NCBI RefSeq assembly: GCF_002915175.1
Contig: NZ_NXEJ01000003.1
Span: forward strand, 186,001 to 250,000
Source: Agrobacterium rosae
GTDB taxonomy: Bacteria; Pseudomonadota; Alphaproteobacteria; Rhizobiales; Rhizobiaceae
Length of the DNA: 64,000 nucleotides
Direction: 5' to 3'
The position numbers and the translations under genes are program-made. Positions 8,862 through 17,193 of the stretch are shown here, one piece after another. The notes beneath the pieces were generated by a model. That model worked only from the letters and a program-made list of their open reading frames with translations, was not told where the DNA came from and did no database searches. Each line of letters starts with the position of its first letter. Position 1 is the stretch's first letter.

Positions 8862-9432
8862 CTGCAGCGATGGCGTTGAAGAATTTTCGCGTGCGGACCA
8901 CGCCGTATTCGTTGGCGGCACGGCTGAGGGCTGTGCGATTGCCTTGTAGGGCACGCTCTCTCACGCGGGCCAGCACCTGATCGCGGTCCTCGGCCAACTG
9001 GTCAAGATTGTTGACCAGGTCGACCAGTAGGAATTCTTTGGTCAGGGTTTTGGGGAAGGCTGGCTTTCTGCGGAACTCGAACTCTCGACCGCCCAGCATG
9101 AAGTTGCCGTGGCGCTTATGGTTATAGACAACGGTCTTGTTATACAGCTGCGTCGCTCCGACACCCAGGCTGTTATAGGCATTGGGCGAGGTGACGAGGT
9201 AACGGTCATCCTTCAGAAAAGCCTCGACGAGCGCGTCATCCTCGGGGGGGGCTTTGCCGAACGCGGTCAGCTTCGGCCGGTGATAGACGCCTGTCGATAG
9301 CTTGGTCAGGTATCCTTCTGCCAGCAGCTGCTGAAGATGCCGATCGACAGACGACGACCACTGGGCGAGATCCTCCCGACGGTAGACCTTGCCGGATCGC
9401 AGATGCTTTTTCAATTCCTGCAACTTCGTCAT
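8845..9432 (-). CDS. AbiEi-like antitoxin/transcriptional regulator (DUF6088 type)
   Basis: Antitoxin half of the AbiE pair, 195 residues. The first ~60 residues form a winged helix (RREDLAQWSSSVDRHLQQLL...GVYHRPKLT) as in AbiEi and DUF6088 proteins; the remainder is the antitoxin domain. The ribosome site AGGAG stands 7 bases before the ATG. AbiEi proteins neutralise AbiEii and repress their own promoter. The gene lies upstream of, and overlaps, the toxin gene, the standard order. A candidate promoter is seen at 9451-9479. Confidence 0.85.
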   Translation of the reverse strand: MTKLQELKKHLRSGKVYRREDLAQWSSSVDRHLQQLLAEGYLTKLSTGVYHRPKLTAFGKAPPEDDALVEAFLKDDRYLVTSPNAYNSLGVGATQLYNKTVVYNHKRHGNFMLGGREFEFRRKPAFPKTLTKEFLLVDLVNNLDQLAEDRDQVLARVRERALQGNRTALSRAANEYGVVRTRKFFNAIAADAHAN

Positions 9433-9450
9433 GGGTTAGCTCCTGCACTC

Positions 9451-9479
9451 ACTATAGCGACATATGGTCATGAATGCAA
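9451..9479 (-). promoter_or_regulatory. Candidate abiE promoter
   Basis: Read on the minus strand, TTGCAT (-35, 9479-9474) and TATAGT (-10, 9456-9451) are separated by exactly 17 bases, about 20 bases before the abiEi start. A second TTGCAT lies further upstream in the AT-rich tract; such direct repeats could be the antitoxin's operator, which is inference. Confidence 0.5.
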
Positions 9480-9827
9480 TTTTTTTCAAATTTCATGCAA
9501 AATTTGGCGGCGGCCTAGCATCTGGATTACTGAAATCATTGAGCTACGTAGGGGACTTTCCGAAAATCTCCACTATTTGAATATCGAAAATCCCGGAACT
9601 GACTTGCTCTCCTAAAGATTGCGAGTGACCGCCGACCGTTTGCTTGCCGCGTAATTCGATGTGCCAAGTCTTGCGGGCTTCGAGCTCTCGCGGCTTTCCG
9701 CGACTGGAGCGTCAGACGCGTTGCAAAGCAGGCCCTTCCCAGAGCATCTCTGTCGCGCTTCAAAGCGCCCTTTCCTCCAAGCTGCGGTTGGTCGATGCCG
9801 AACTTGGCTGCGTGGTTCATTTTTCTC

Positions 9828-9856
9828 TTGACATAAGATGTCCAAAAATTGCTAAT
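9828..9856 (+). promoter_or_regulatory. Promoter of the LacI-regulated operon
   Basis: A perfect TTGACA (-35) at 9828-9833 and GCTAAT (-10-like) at 9851-9856 are separated by 17 bases. The -10 hexamer is the left arm of the first operator palindrome, so bound repressor would block RNA polymerase directly. Confidence 0.65.
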
Positions 9857-9881
9857 GCGCATTAGCAGATAATACGTATTA
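9851..9881 (+). promoter_or_regulatory. Tandem LacI-type operators
   Basis: Two perfect palindromes: GCTAATGCGCATTAGC at 9851-9866 and TAATACGTATTA at 9870-9881, with centres 17 bp apart. Both fit TAATrCGyATTA with the central CG that LacI-family repressors favour. They lie 30-60 bp upstream of the LacI gene start, so autoregulation of the whole operon is likely. Confidence 0.75.
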
Positions 9882-9910
9882 GCAGATTTTCGGCTTATGG
9901 AAGCAACAAC

Positions 9911-10969
9911 GTGGCGGCAACCAAACGACTGACCCAGATCGACATCGCCAAGCTCGCAGGCGTCAGCCAGGCCACAGTTTCGCTTGTCCTGAATGGTGCG
10001 CCAACAGCTGTGGCACGTATTCCGGCGGAAACCCGCGAGCGGGTCCAGAAGGTCATCCAGACCACCGGTTATGTCGCAGACCCTATTGCCCGGCGGATGG
10101 CCAAGGGCCTGAACCGCATCCTGGGCGTCTTTACGTACGAGCCGGCCTTTCCGAGCGCCCAGGCGGATTTCTTCACGCCCTTCCTGCTCGGCATCGAGGA
10201 AGAAGCGCAGCAGCAGAACTACGACCTTTTGCTTTTAACCAGCGCCGGCGTTGGCAACAACCGCAAGATCTTTTCGGAAAACAACCGACTGCGCATTGCC
10301 GATGGCTGCCTGGTTCTTGGGCGCGAATTTGATCGTGCGGAACTCGCCCGTCTGGTGGCCGATGATTATCCATTCGTCGCGATCGGCCGACGTGAGGACG
10401 CTGGCGGAGCCGTTCCTTACGTCGGTGGCGATTATGCCGCTGGCACCCGCGCGCTGGTGGAGAAGGCTTGTTTGCTCGGGCATTCGAGACTGGCCTATGT
10501 CGGGCCGCAGGGCCCGGCGGAATCCGTTGCCGACCGCTGGCTTGGATACCAGGCGGCGCTTTCGGCCACCGGTGCGCAACTGGCGTTACATATCGCCACT
10601 GTCAATCGCCCGGCCGAAGAGATCCTCAATGCGATCTTAGCCTCGGGCGCAACGGCAGCCTTCTTCATCGAACTGGCCGACGCTGTCCGGGTGGAGATCT
10701 TGGCGCGCGATCGTGGAGTCTCGGTGCCCGGCGATCTGTCGATGATCGTGCTCGGCAGTCACATCCGCGCCGGACGCAGCGCGGTGCGCTTCACCTCCTA
10801 CGAGATCCCGCGGGAGGAGATGGGGCGGCAGGCGACAGCCATGCTGGTGACCCGTATCGAGACCGGCAGCATCGGCACCCAGATCCTTCTTCCCTGCGAG
10901 CCCGTCGAGGGAGAGACTTTAGGACCCTGTCCTTCAGATCCAGCACAAAAAACGGATGGTGAGACGTGA
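9911..10969 (+). CDS. LacI family transcriptional regulator
   Basis: DNA-binding regulator of 352 residues starting at a GTG; the nearby ATG at 9897 is out of frame. The N-terminal helix-turn-helix (TQIDIAKLAGVSQATVSLVLNG) and hinge are classic LacI, followed by a periplasmic-binding-like effector domain (~60-340). It heads an operon with an FAD oxidoreductase and a CUT1 sugar importer and probably represses them until the imported sugar or a derivative binds. The stop overlaps the next start. Confidence 0.92.
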   Translation: MAATKRLTQIDIAKLAGVSQATVSLVLNGAPTAVARIPAETRERVQKVIQTTGYVADPIARRMAKGLNRILGVFTYEPAFPSAQADFFTPFLLGIEEEAQQQNYDLLLLTSAGVGNNRKIFSENNRLRIADGCLVLGREFDRAELARLVADDYPFVAIGRREDAGGAVPYVGGDYAAGTRALVEKACLLGHSRLAYVGPQGPAESVADRWLGYQAALSATGAQLALHIATVNRPAEEILNAILASGATAAFFIELADAVRVEILARDRGVSVPGDLSMIVLGSHIRAGRSAVRFTSYEIPREEMGRQATAMLVTRIETGSIGTQILLPCEPVEGETLGPCPSDPAQKTDGET

Positions 10970-12576
10970 AAGAGATGCGAGCAGATATTCTTGTCGTGGG
11001 TGGCGGTCTTGGTGGGGTTGCGGCAGCACTCGGTGCTGCGCGGTCCGGCAAACGCGTCATCATGACGGAGGAGTATGACTGGATCGGCGGTCAGCTCACC
11101 AGCCAGGCCGTGCCCTCCGACGAACACACATGGGTCGAGCAGTTCGGCATCACCCGATCCTATCGCAAGCTGCGCCATGGCGTGCGCCAGTATTACCGCG
11201 ATCACTATCCGCTAACCGAAGGTGCCCATGCCTGGGGCGACCTCAATCCCGGTGCCGGCTGGGTCAGCCGCATCTGTGCCGAGCCACGCGTCAGCCTTGC
11301 TGTCATGGAAAGCATGCTCGCACCCTATCGCGGCGCTGACCGCCTGACGGTGCTGCAACCCTATCGGCCTGTGGCAGCCGATTTTGACGGCGATACCGTC
11401 CGTTCGATCACCGTCCGCCACCGCGATAGCGGCAACGAGATCGTGATATTTGCCGATTACATCCTCGATGCTACCGAACTTGGCGATCTCCTGCCGATGA
11501 CCGGCACCGAATACGCCAAGGGCTTCGAGGCCCAGTCTGATACCGGCGAGCCGAGTGCCCCGGCAGAAGCGCAGCCGGACAATGTCCAGGCCGTGTCGAT
11601 CTGCTTTGCCATCGACCACGTAGATGGCGACCAGACGATCGACAAGCCGGAGAACTACGACTATTGGAAACAGTACCAGCCGCATTTCTGGGGTGGCCCG
11701 ATGCTGGGCCTGACCGCGCCGCATCCGCGCACCCTGGAGCACACGACCCGCTCCTTCACACCCAATCCCGATGACGATCCGCTTCTCGTCGATGCCGACC
11801 AGCGCAAGGGTGGCGGTGACGAGAACCTCTGGATCTTCCGGCGCATCGCCGCGCGCAAGAATTTCGCGCCGGGCTTCTACCCGTCCGACATCTGCCTCGT
11901 GAACTGGCCGATGATCGACTACATGGATGGCACCATCATCGACGTTTCCGAAGAGGACAAGGCACGGCACCTAAAGTCGGCCGCCGATCTGTCCTATTCG
12001 GTCTTCTACTGGCTGCAGACGGAAGCGCCGCGGCTCGATGGCGGAGTGGGTTATCGCGGCCTGCGTCTGCGTGGCGACATCACTGGCACCGAGCACGGCC
12101 TTGCCATGGCGCCCTATGTGCGTGAAAGCCGTCGCATCAAGCCCGTCACCCGCATCGTCGAGCAGGATCTGTCCTTCACGGTGCGCGGTGAAAAGGGTGC
12201 TGTCCATTACCGCGACAGCATCGGCATCGGCATGTACCGAATCGATTTGCACCCCTCGACCGGTGGTGACAACTATGTCGACGTGCCGTCCTGCCCGTTC
12301 GAGATCCCACTCGGCGCACTTCTGCCGCAACGGATGAAAAACCTGATCCCGGCCGGCAAGAACATCGGCACCACCCATATCACCAACGGTTGCTACCGCC
12401 TGCATCCGGTCGAGTGGAATATCGGCGAGGTTGCCGGAATGCTGGCCGCCTTCAGTCTCGAAAAGGGCCTGACGCCGCATCAAGTGCAGGCTGACGACAA
12501 GCACCTTCACGATTTCCAAGTAGCACTCACCCGCGAGGGCATCGAGATCCGCTGGCCCGAGGTCGCGGCCTATTAA
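10966..12576 (+). CDS. FAD-dependent oxidoreductase (FAD_oxidored family)
   Basis: Flavoprotein of about 536 residues. The N-terminal dinucleotide-binding motif ILVVGGGLGGVAAALGAA is intact, followed by a conserved IGGQLTSQAVPSDEH segment typical of the FAD_oxidored (PF12831-like) group. No signal peptide is seen, so it is cytoplasmic. The GTG at 10966 overlaps the LacI stop; the ATG at 10975 is an alternative start. Its place between the regulator and a sugar importer suggests that it oxidises the imported sugar or glycoside. Its substrate is unknown. Confidence 0.85.
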   Translation: MKEMRADILVVGGGLGGVAAALGAARSGKRVIMTEEYDWIGGQLTSQAVPSDEHTWVEQFGITRSYRKLRHGVRQYYRDHYPLTEGAHAWGDLNPGAGWVSRICAEPRVSLAVMESMLAPYRGADRLTVLQPYRPVAADFDGDTVRSITVRHRDSGNEIVIFADYILDATELGDLLPMTGTEYAKGFEAQSDTGEPSAPAEAQPDNVQAVSICFAIDHVDGDQTIDKPENYDYWKQYQPHFWGGPMLGLTAPHPRTLEHTTRSFTPNPDDDPLLVDADQRKGGGDENLWIFRRIAARKNFAPGFYPSDICLVNWPMIDYMDGTIIDVSEEDKARHLKSAADLSYSVFYWLQTEAPRLDGGVGYRGLRLRGDITGTEHGLAMAPYVRESRRIKPVTRIVEQDLSFTVRGEKGAVHYRDSIGIGMYRIDLHPSTGGDNYVDVPSCPFEIPLGALLPQRMKNLIPAGKNIGTTHITNGCYRLHPVEWNIGEVAGMLAAFSLEKGLTPHQVQADDKHLHDFQVALTREGIEIRWPEVAAY

Positions 12577-12625
12577 GCCAAACTACCATCTGTAGCTCGA
12601 ACCCATCTTTGGAGGAGGACTGGGA

Positions 12626-13888
12626 ATGCCCTATCACCTGACGTTGAAATCGACTGTCTTCGCGCTCGGTGTTCTGGGGCTGGGCGGCATTGCCCAGGCT
12701 CAGGACGCCGTGAACCTTCGGATGACCATCTGGAGTGCCAACGAGGCACATCTGAAACTGTTCAATGACATCGCCGCCGGCTTCAAGAAAGAGCATCCGA
12801 ACGTCACAGTGGCCTACGAGTCACTGCCGTTCGATACCTACACGACAGCACTGACCACCCAGATTGCCGGTGGCAACGCCCCCGACATGGCCTGGATTTT
12901 CGAGACCTCGGCCTACGACTTCGTCAAGTCGGGAGCGCTCTATCCGCTAACGGACACGCTGAAGGCGGCCAAAGACTATAATATCGAGGAAGTCAGCGCC
13001 GGTGCGACCGAACGCTGGACGCAGGATGGCGCGCTCTATGCCTATCCGTTCTCGACTTCGCCATTTGCGATGTTCGTCAACAACGACGTCATCAAGGCCG
13101 TCGGTGCCAAGACGCCGGCAGAGATGATTGCCAGCGGCGAATGGACCTGGGAGAACGCCATCGCGACCGCTTCAGCCGTTGGAAAATCCGGGAAGGGCGG
13201 CCTGGTCGTGCGCGATTTCAACTACCAGAATTGGCAGTATCTAACCTCGGTCTGGAACGGCTGGGGCGCGTCGCCCTGGAGCGAGGATGGCAAGACTTGC
13301 AGCATGGCCGAGAAGCCGATGGCGGATGCTCTGTCATTTATCCACGATGCCATCTTCACCAAAAAGGCAATGCCCGGCCCCGGCGAAACCGTCGACTTCT
13401 TTGCTGGCAATGCGGCGTTGACAATCACGCAGATCAGCCGGGCCTCGCTGCTGCCCAAGGACAAGCCGTTCTCCTGGGATCTCGTGCCGTTACCCAAGGG
13501 TTCTGCCGGGGAGTATGCGCTGATCGGTCAGGCCGGCATCGGCGTCATGCAATCGGGCAAGAATGCCAAGAAGGCGGCGGAGTTCGTCGCCTACATGACC
13601 AACCCGGAAAACTCGGCGAAGCTCAGCCAGTTCTTCCCGTCGGCACGCAAGTCGCTGCTGAATGCCGAGGTGCTGAAGAAGACCAATCCGCTGCTGAGCC
13701 AAGAGCAGATCGAAAAGGTCGTGATCAACGGCATCGCCACCGGCAAGGTCATGCCCGGTCATAGCGGCTTTGCCCAGATCCAGCAGATGGTGCGCTCGAA
13801 CCTCGACGCCGTCTGGCGCCCGGAAGCGGACGTGCCCGGCACGTTGCATAAGATCTGCGGCCAGATCGGCCCGCTCTTGAAGCGCTGA
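12626..13888 (+). CDS. CUT1 sugar ABC transporter substrate-binding protein
   Basis: Periplasmic binding protein of 420 residues with a clear Sec signal peptide (hydrophobic core VFALGVLGLGG, cleavage after AQA around residue 24). The mature part begins VNLRMTIWSANEAHLK and has the family 1 pattern (GGNAPDMAWIFETSA). A GGAGGAGG-type ribosome site lies about 8 bases before the ATG. It follows the FAD oxidoreductase by 49 bp and precedes two permeases and an ATPase. The sugar bound is unknown. Confidence 0.93.
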   Translation: MPYHLTLKSTVFALGVLGLGGIAQAQDAVNLRMTIWSANEAHLKLFNDIAAGFKKEHPNVTVAYESLPFDTYTTALTTQIAGGNAPDMAWIFETSAYDFVKSGALYPLTDTLKAAKDYNIEEVSAGATERWTQDGALYAYPFSTSPFAMFVNNDVIKAVGAKTPAEMIASGEWTWENAIATASAVGKSGKGGLVVRDFNYQNWQYLTSVWNGWGASPWSEDGKTCSMAEKPMADALSFIHDAIFTKKAMPGPGETVDFFAGNAALTITQISRASLLPKDKPFSWDLVPLPKGSAGEYALIGQAGIGVMQSGKNAKKAAEFVAYMTNPENSAKLSQFFPSARKSLLNAEVLKKTNPLLSQEQIEKVVINGIATGKVMPGHSGFAQIQQMVRSNLDAVWRPEADVPGTLHKICGQIGPLLKR

Positions 13889-13898
13889 GGAGATCGCC

Positions 13899-14834
13899 AT
13901 GGCTGTCGCGCAGCATCATCACGAAACATCCAAGACCGGCGCACCGCCGCCGTTTTGGACGATCGCGCGGCGCGACAGCCTCGCCGGCTTCCTGTTCATC
14001 GCGCCGCAACTGATCGGCATCATCACCTTCGTGCTGGTGCCACTCGGCCTGGTGTTTTGGTATTCGCTGCATGAGTGGAATGTGCTGGCCAACACATTCA
14101 CCTTCACCGGCAGCCAGAACTACCGGATGGTGCTTGAAGATACCAACCTTCTCGAGGTGCTCGGCGCTACGGCCATCTTCTCGGTTGGTCTCGTCGTATT
14201 CAACATGTCGCTGGCGCTGCTGCTCGCCGTTCTGCTCAACCAGAAGCTCGCCGGCATCGCCGTCTTCCGCACGCTGTTCTTCTCGCCGGTCGTGGTCTCG
14301 CTGGTCGCCTGGACGATCGTCTGGGGCTTTCTGCTGCAGAAGAACGGTGGCATCAACGGCATGCTGCTGATGATTGGGGTCGAGGGCCCGAACTGGCTGC
14401 GCGAGGACGTGAGCGCGATGATCTCGGTCATCGTCGTGCAGGTGTTCAAGAATGTGGGACTCAACATGATCCTGTTCCTCGCCGCCCTGCAGGGCGTGCC
14501 GAAGGAGCTTTACGAGGCGGCCCGCATCGATGGCGCACCGGCCTTCAAACAGTTCCGCCGGATCACCCTGCCGCTGATCAGCCCGACTATCCTCTTGACC
14601 TCGATCATCACTATCGTTGGTTCGCTGCAGGTGTTTGCGCAGATCGCGGTACTCACCCAGGGCGGCCCCGGTGTTTCGACCACGGTACTTGTCTACTACC
14701 TTTACCAGCAGGCTTTCCAGTTTCACTATTTCGGCTACGGCTCGACGCTCTCCATCCTGCTTTTCGTCATCGTCGCCGTCCTGACCTTTGCCCAGTGGCA
14801 GATGCGCAAGAGGATCGTGTTCTATGAAAACTGA
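13899..14834 (+). CDS. CUT1 sugar ABC transporter permease (MalF/UgpA-like)
   Basis: Inner-membrane permease of 311 residues with about six helices; the first is SLAGFLFIAPQLIGIITFVLV. The EAA loop LYEAARIDGAPAFKQF lies near residue 210. A ribosome site (GAGGAG) stands directly before the ATG, 10 bp after the binding-protein stop. Its last codons overlap the start of the next permease by 11 bp, so translation is coupled. Confidence 0.93.
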   Translation: MAVAQHHHETSKTGAPPPFWTIARRDSLAGFLFIAPQLIGIITFVLVPLGLVFWYSLHEWNVLANTFTFTGSQNYRMVLEDTNLLEVLGATAIFSVGLVVFNMSLALLLAVLLNQKLAGIAVFRTLFFSPVVVSLVAWTIVWGFLLQKNGGINGMLLMIGVEGPNWLREDVSAMISVIVVQVFKNVGLNMILFLAALQGVPKELYEAARIDGAPAFKQFRRITLPLISPTILLTSIITIVGSLQVFAQIAVLTQGGPGVSTTVLVYYLYQQAFQFHYFGYGSTLSILLFVIVAVLTFAQWQMRKRIVFYEN

Positions 14835-15666
14835 CCTTTCGCCGCGCCTGCGGGTGGCGCTCTACGGCCTGATGTGCGTGCTGCTTATTCCGTTCGTCTT
14901 TCCGACCTGGTGGATGGTCACCTCGTCGATCAAGCCGATAAGCGACATCTTTGCCTTCCCGCCGCAGTTGATCCCGCAGACCTACGACTGGACGACATAC
15001 TCGAAAGTCTTTGAGCTGCAGCCTTTCGTACAGCAGTACTGGAATTCGGCCTATATCGCCGCTGTCGTCACAATCGGTACGATGGTCGTGTCGTCGATGG
15101 CCGGCTACGCCTTCGCGCGGATCAGATTTCCCTACGCAGATACGATCTTCATGATCGTCCTGCTCGGCCTCCTGATCCCTTCGGAGGTGACAATCGTGCC
15201 ACTCTTCCAGATTTTCCTGAAGGCCGGGATGGTCAACACCCATTGGCCGCTGATCCTGGTGCCGATCTTCGGCGCACCAAGCGTGTTCGCGACCTTCGTG
15301 ATGCGGCAGTTCTACGTGACGCTGCCGGCCGAACTGGAGGAGGCCGCCCGCGTCGATGGCCTCGGCCGCTTCAAGATCTTCCGCAAGATCGCGCTGCCGC
15401 TGGCAAAGCCGGCGCTCGCCTCGGTCGCGATCTTCACCTTCCTTCACTCGTGGAACCTGTTTCTCGAACCGATTGTGTTCCTGTCGAGTGCCGACAAGTT
15501 CACCCTGCCGCAGGCACTGACGCAATACACCGATGCCTATGGGGGGCCGATGTGGAACATCCAGCTCGCCGCCGCCACGCTGACGGCGCTGCCCGTCCTC
15601 ATCGTCTTCATTATCGCCCAGAAGCAGTTCGTCGAAGGACTGGCGCACACCGGCCTGAAGGGCTGA
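14824..15666 (+). CDS. CUT1 sugar ABC transporter permease (MalG/UgpE-like)
   Basis: Second permease, about 280 residues; the start is the ATG at 14824 inside the end of the upstream gene ([15 protein letters not shown]). About six helices, the EAA loop [17 protein letters not shown], and the C-terminal [15 protein letters not shown] typical of MalG-type subunits are present. It partners the previous permease in the same importer. Confidence 0.93.
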   Translation: MKTDLSPRLRVALYGLMCVLLIPFVFPTWWMVTSSIKPISDIFAFPPQLIPQTYDWTTYSKVFELQPFVQQYWNSAYIAAVVTIGTMVVSSMAGYAFARIRFPYADTIFMIVLLGLLIPSEVTIVPLFQIFLKAGMVNTHWPLILVPIFGAPSVFATFVMRQFYVTLPAELEEAARVDGLGRFKIFRKIALPLAKPALASVAIFTFLHSWNLFLEPIVFLSSADKFTLPQALTQYTDAYGGPMWNIQLAAATLTALPVLIVFIIAQKQFVEGLAHTGLKG

Positions 15667-15682
15667 ACAACGGGATCCCATT

Positions 15683-16735
15683 ATGGCTCAGGTCAACCTT
15701 TCCGATATCCGCAAGAGCTATGGCTCCGTCAACGTCATCCATGGTGTCGATCTCGGCATCAAGGACGGAGAGTTCGTTGTGCTGGTCGGTCCGTCCGGCT
15801 GCGGCAAGTCCACCCTGCTGCGGATGATCGCCGGGCTTGAAACCATTACCGGCGGCACGCTCGATATCGGCGGTCGCATCGTCAACGATCTCGATCCGAA
15901 GGATCGCGATATCGCCATGGTGTTCCAGAGCTATGCGCTCTATCCGCACATGACGGTCGCCACCAACATGGGCTTCTCGCTCGAGCACCGCGGCGGGAGC
16001 AAGGCCGAGATCGAGGAGCGGGTGAACTGGGCGGCCGGCATTCTCGGCCTCGAAGCCCTGCTCGACCGCTACCCGCGTCAGCTGTCCGGCGGCCAGCGCC
16101 AGCGCGTGGCAATGGGCCGGGCTATCGTCCGCAATCCGCAGGTATTCCTGTTCGACGAACCGCTGTCGAACCTCGACGCAAAACTGCGCGTCGTCATGCG
16201 CGGCGAGATCAAGTCGCTGCACCAGAAGCTGAAGACCACCACCGTCTATGTCACCCACGACCAGGTCGAGGCGATGACCATGGCCGACCGCATCGTCGTC
16301 CTCAACGGCGGACGGGTGGAGCAGATCGGTGCGCCACTCGATCTCTACGATCGCCCCGCCAACCGCTTCGTCGCCGGTTTCATCGGCTCGCCTTCGATGA
16401 ATTTCTTTGAAGGAACGATCACCCCGGATGGCTTTGCCACGGCGGGCTTGACCGTGCCATTGCCGATTAAAGCGCAACGCCATGTCGGCCGCCCGGCGAT
16501 CTTCGGCATCCGGCCCGAACATCTCAGGCTGGATCCGGCAGGCGCCCCGGCCGAGGTATTGCTGGTCGAGCCGATGGGTGCCGAAACGCAGGTCGCGATG
16601 CGGCTTGGCGACACCAAGGTCATCGGCGTGTTTCGCGAGCGCGTGGCCCTGTCGCCAGGTGCTGTAATCAAGGTAATGCCCGACGCTGCGGCGATCCATC
16701 TGTTCGATGCGGATGGCCGTCAGCGCCTCGAATAG
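15683..16735 (+). CDS. CUT1 sugar ABC transporter ATP-binding protein (UgpC/MalK-like)
   Basis: ATPase of 350 residues. Walker [10 protein letters not shown], signature LSGGQRQR, Walker [12 protein letters not shown] and the H-loop [10 protein letters not shown] are intact; a TOBE domain follows from about residue 235. It is close to the ATPase at 3030 in architecture and in much of its sequence, but the two operons have different binding proteins. It is the last gene of the LacI-controlled operon. Confidence 0.95.
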   Translation: MAQVNLSDIRKSYGSVNVIHGVDLGIKDGEFVVLVGPSGCGKSTLLRMIAGLETITGGTLDIGGRIVNDLDPKDRDIAMVFQSYALYPHMTVATNMGFSLEHRGGSKAEIEERVNWAAGILGLEALLDRYPRQLSGGQRQRVAMGRAIVRNPQVFLFDEPLSNLDAKLRVVMRGEIKSLHQKLKTTTVYVTHDQVEAMTMADRIVVLNGGRVEQIGAPLDLYDRPANRFVAGFIGSPSMNFFEGTITPDGFATAGLTVPLPIKAQRHVGRPAIFGIRPEHLRLDPAGAPAEVLLVEPMGAETQVAMRLGDTKVIGVFRERVALSPGAVIKVMPDAAAIHLFDADGRQRLE

Positions 16736-17193
16736 CCCAGCGCCCATCATGATATCCGGACGAAGCACGACAGTCTGAGTTCCGTGCGCGAACAAGCATG
16801 AATCACGGGCAGAAGTCGCACTTCAAGGCAGAACCGGGCCTTTTGACCTTGCCCCGCAGAACTAATCCATTTGAAGTAAGCTCCGGCTCATTGAGAGGAC
16901 GAGAGAATTAAGCGCAACCGTTTCACGGTCCAACAGATTATCGGCATAATGACGGAACACGAGGCAGGCACGCGCGTCTATAAGTCATGCCGATCCGCTG
17001 CAATTTTCCGGTTCTCCTGAAGGTGTCCACGGTTCTATTCCGGTCAAGGCGGGTACGGGCAACTTCGTTGCTAAGGAGCAGTTTCGATTGACTCTTATAA
17101 GCCTCGGGAACAAGCAGGCTTACTAAACCTTTACGTACGTCAGCAACACCGTTGCGTTAGTAAAGTCGCGCTTTCCGAAAAGAACTCCTTGCC
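16736..17193. other. Intergenic region upstream of the GAF-GGDEF-EAL gene
   Basis: A 458 bp stretch with no recognisable gene. It contains motif copy B (17031-17052) about 140 bp before the downstream start codon. I saw no strong terminator after the ATPase gene. Confidence 0.5.
17031..17052 (+). repeat. GGTTC-N8-TCAAGGYGR motif, copy B
   Basis: GGTTC, then tattccgg, then TCAAGGCGG. It differs from the other copies in the last base and lies upstream of a cyclic-di-GMP gene. Confidence 0.45.

Larger units (their letters stand above)
9433..9910. other. Divergent regulatory region between abiE and the LacI gene
   Basis: A 478 bp stretch with no supported gene. The left end carries the abiE promoter (9451-9479) and AT-rich DNA with TTGCAT direct repeats on the minus strand; the right end carries the LacI-gene promoter and operators (9828-9881). 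The middle (~9540-9820) holds only unsupported short frames. Confidence 0.6.

Noticed and set aside
13749-14726. Long minus-strand open frame opposite the first permease of the LacI operon
   Set aside because: It lies opposite a clear permease gene, has a low-complexity His/Asp/Arg-rich translation typical of GC-rich antisense frames and no ribosome site.
15611-16795. 394-codon minus-strand frame opposite the second CUT1 ATPase
   Set aside because: Same antisense effect; the plus strand has all ATPase motifs, and the minus translation matches nothing.
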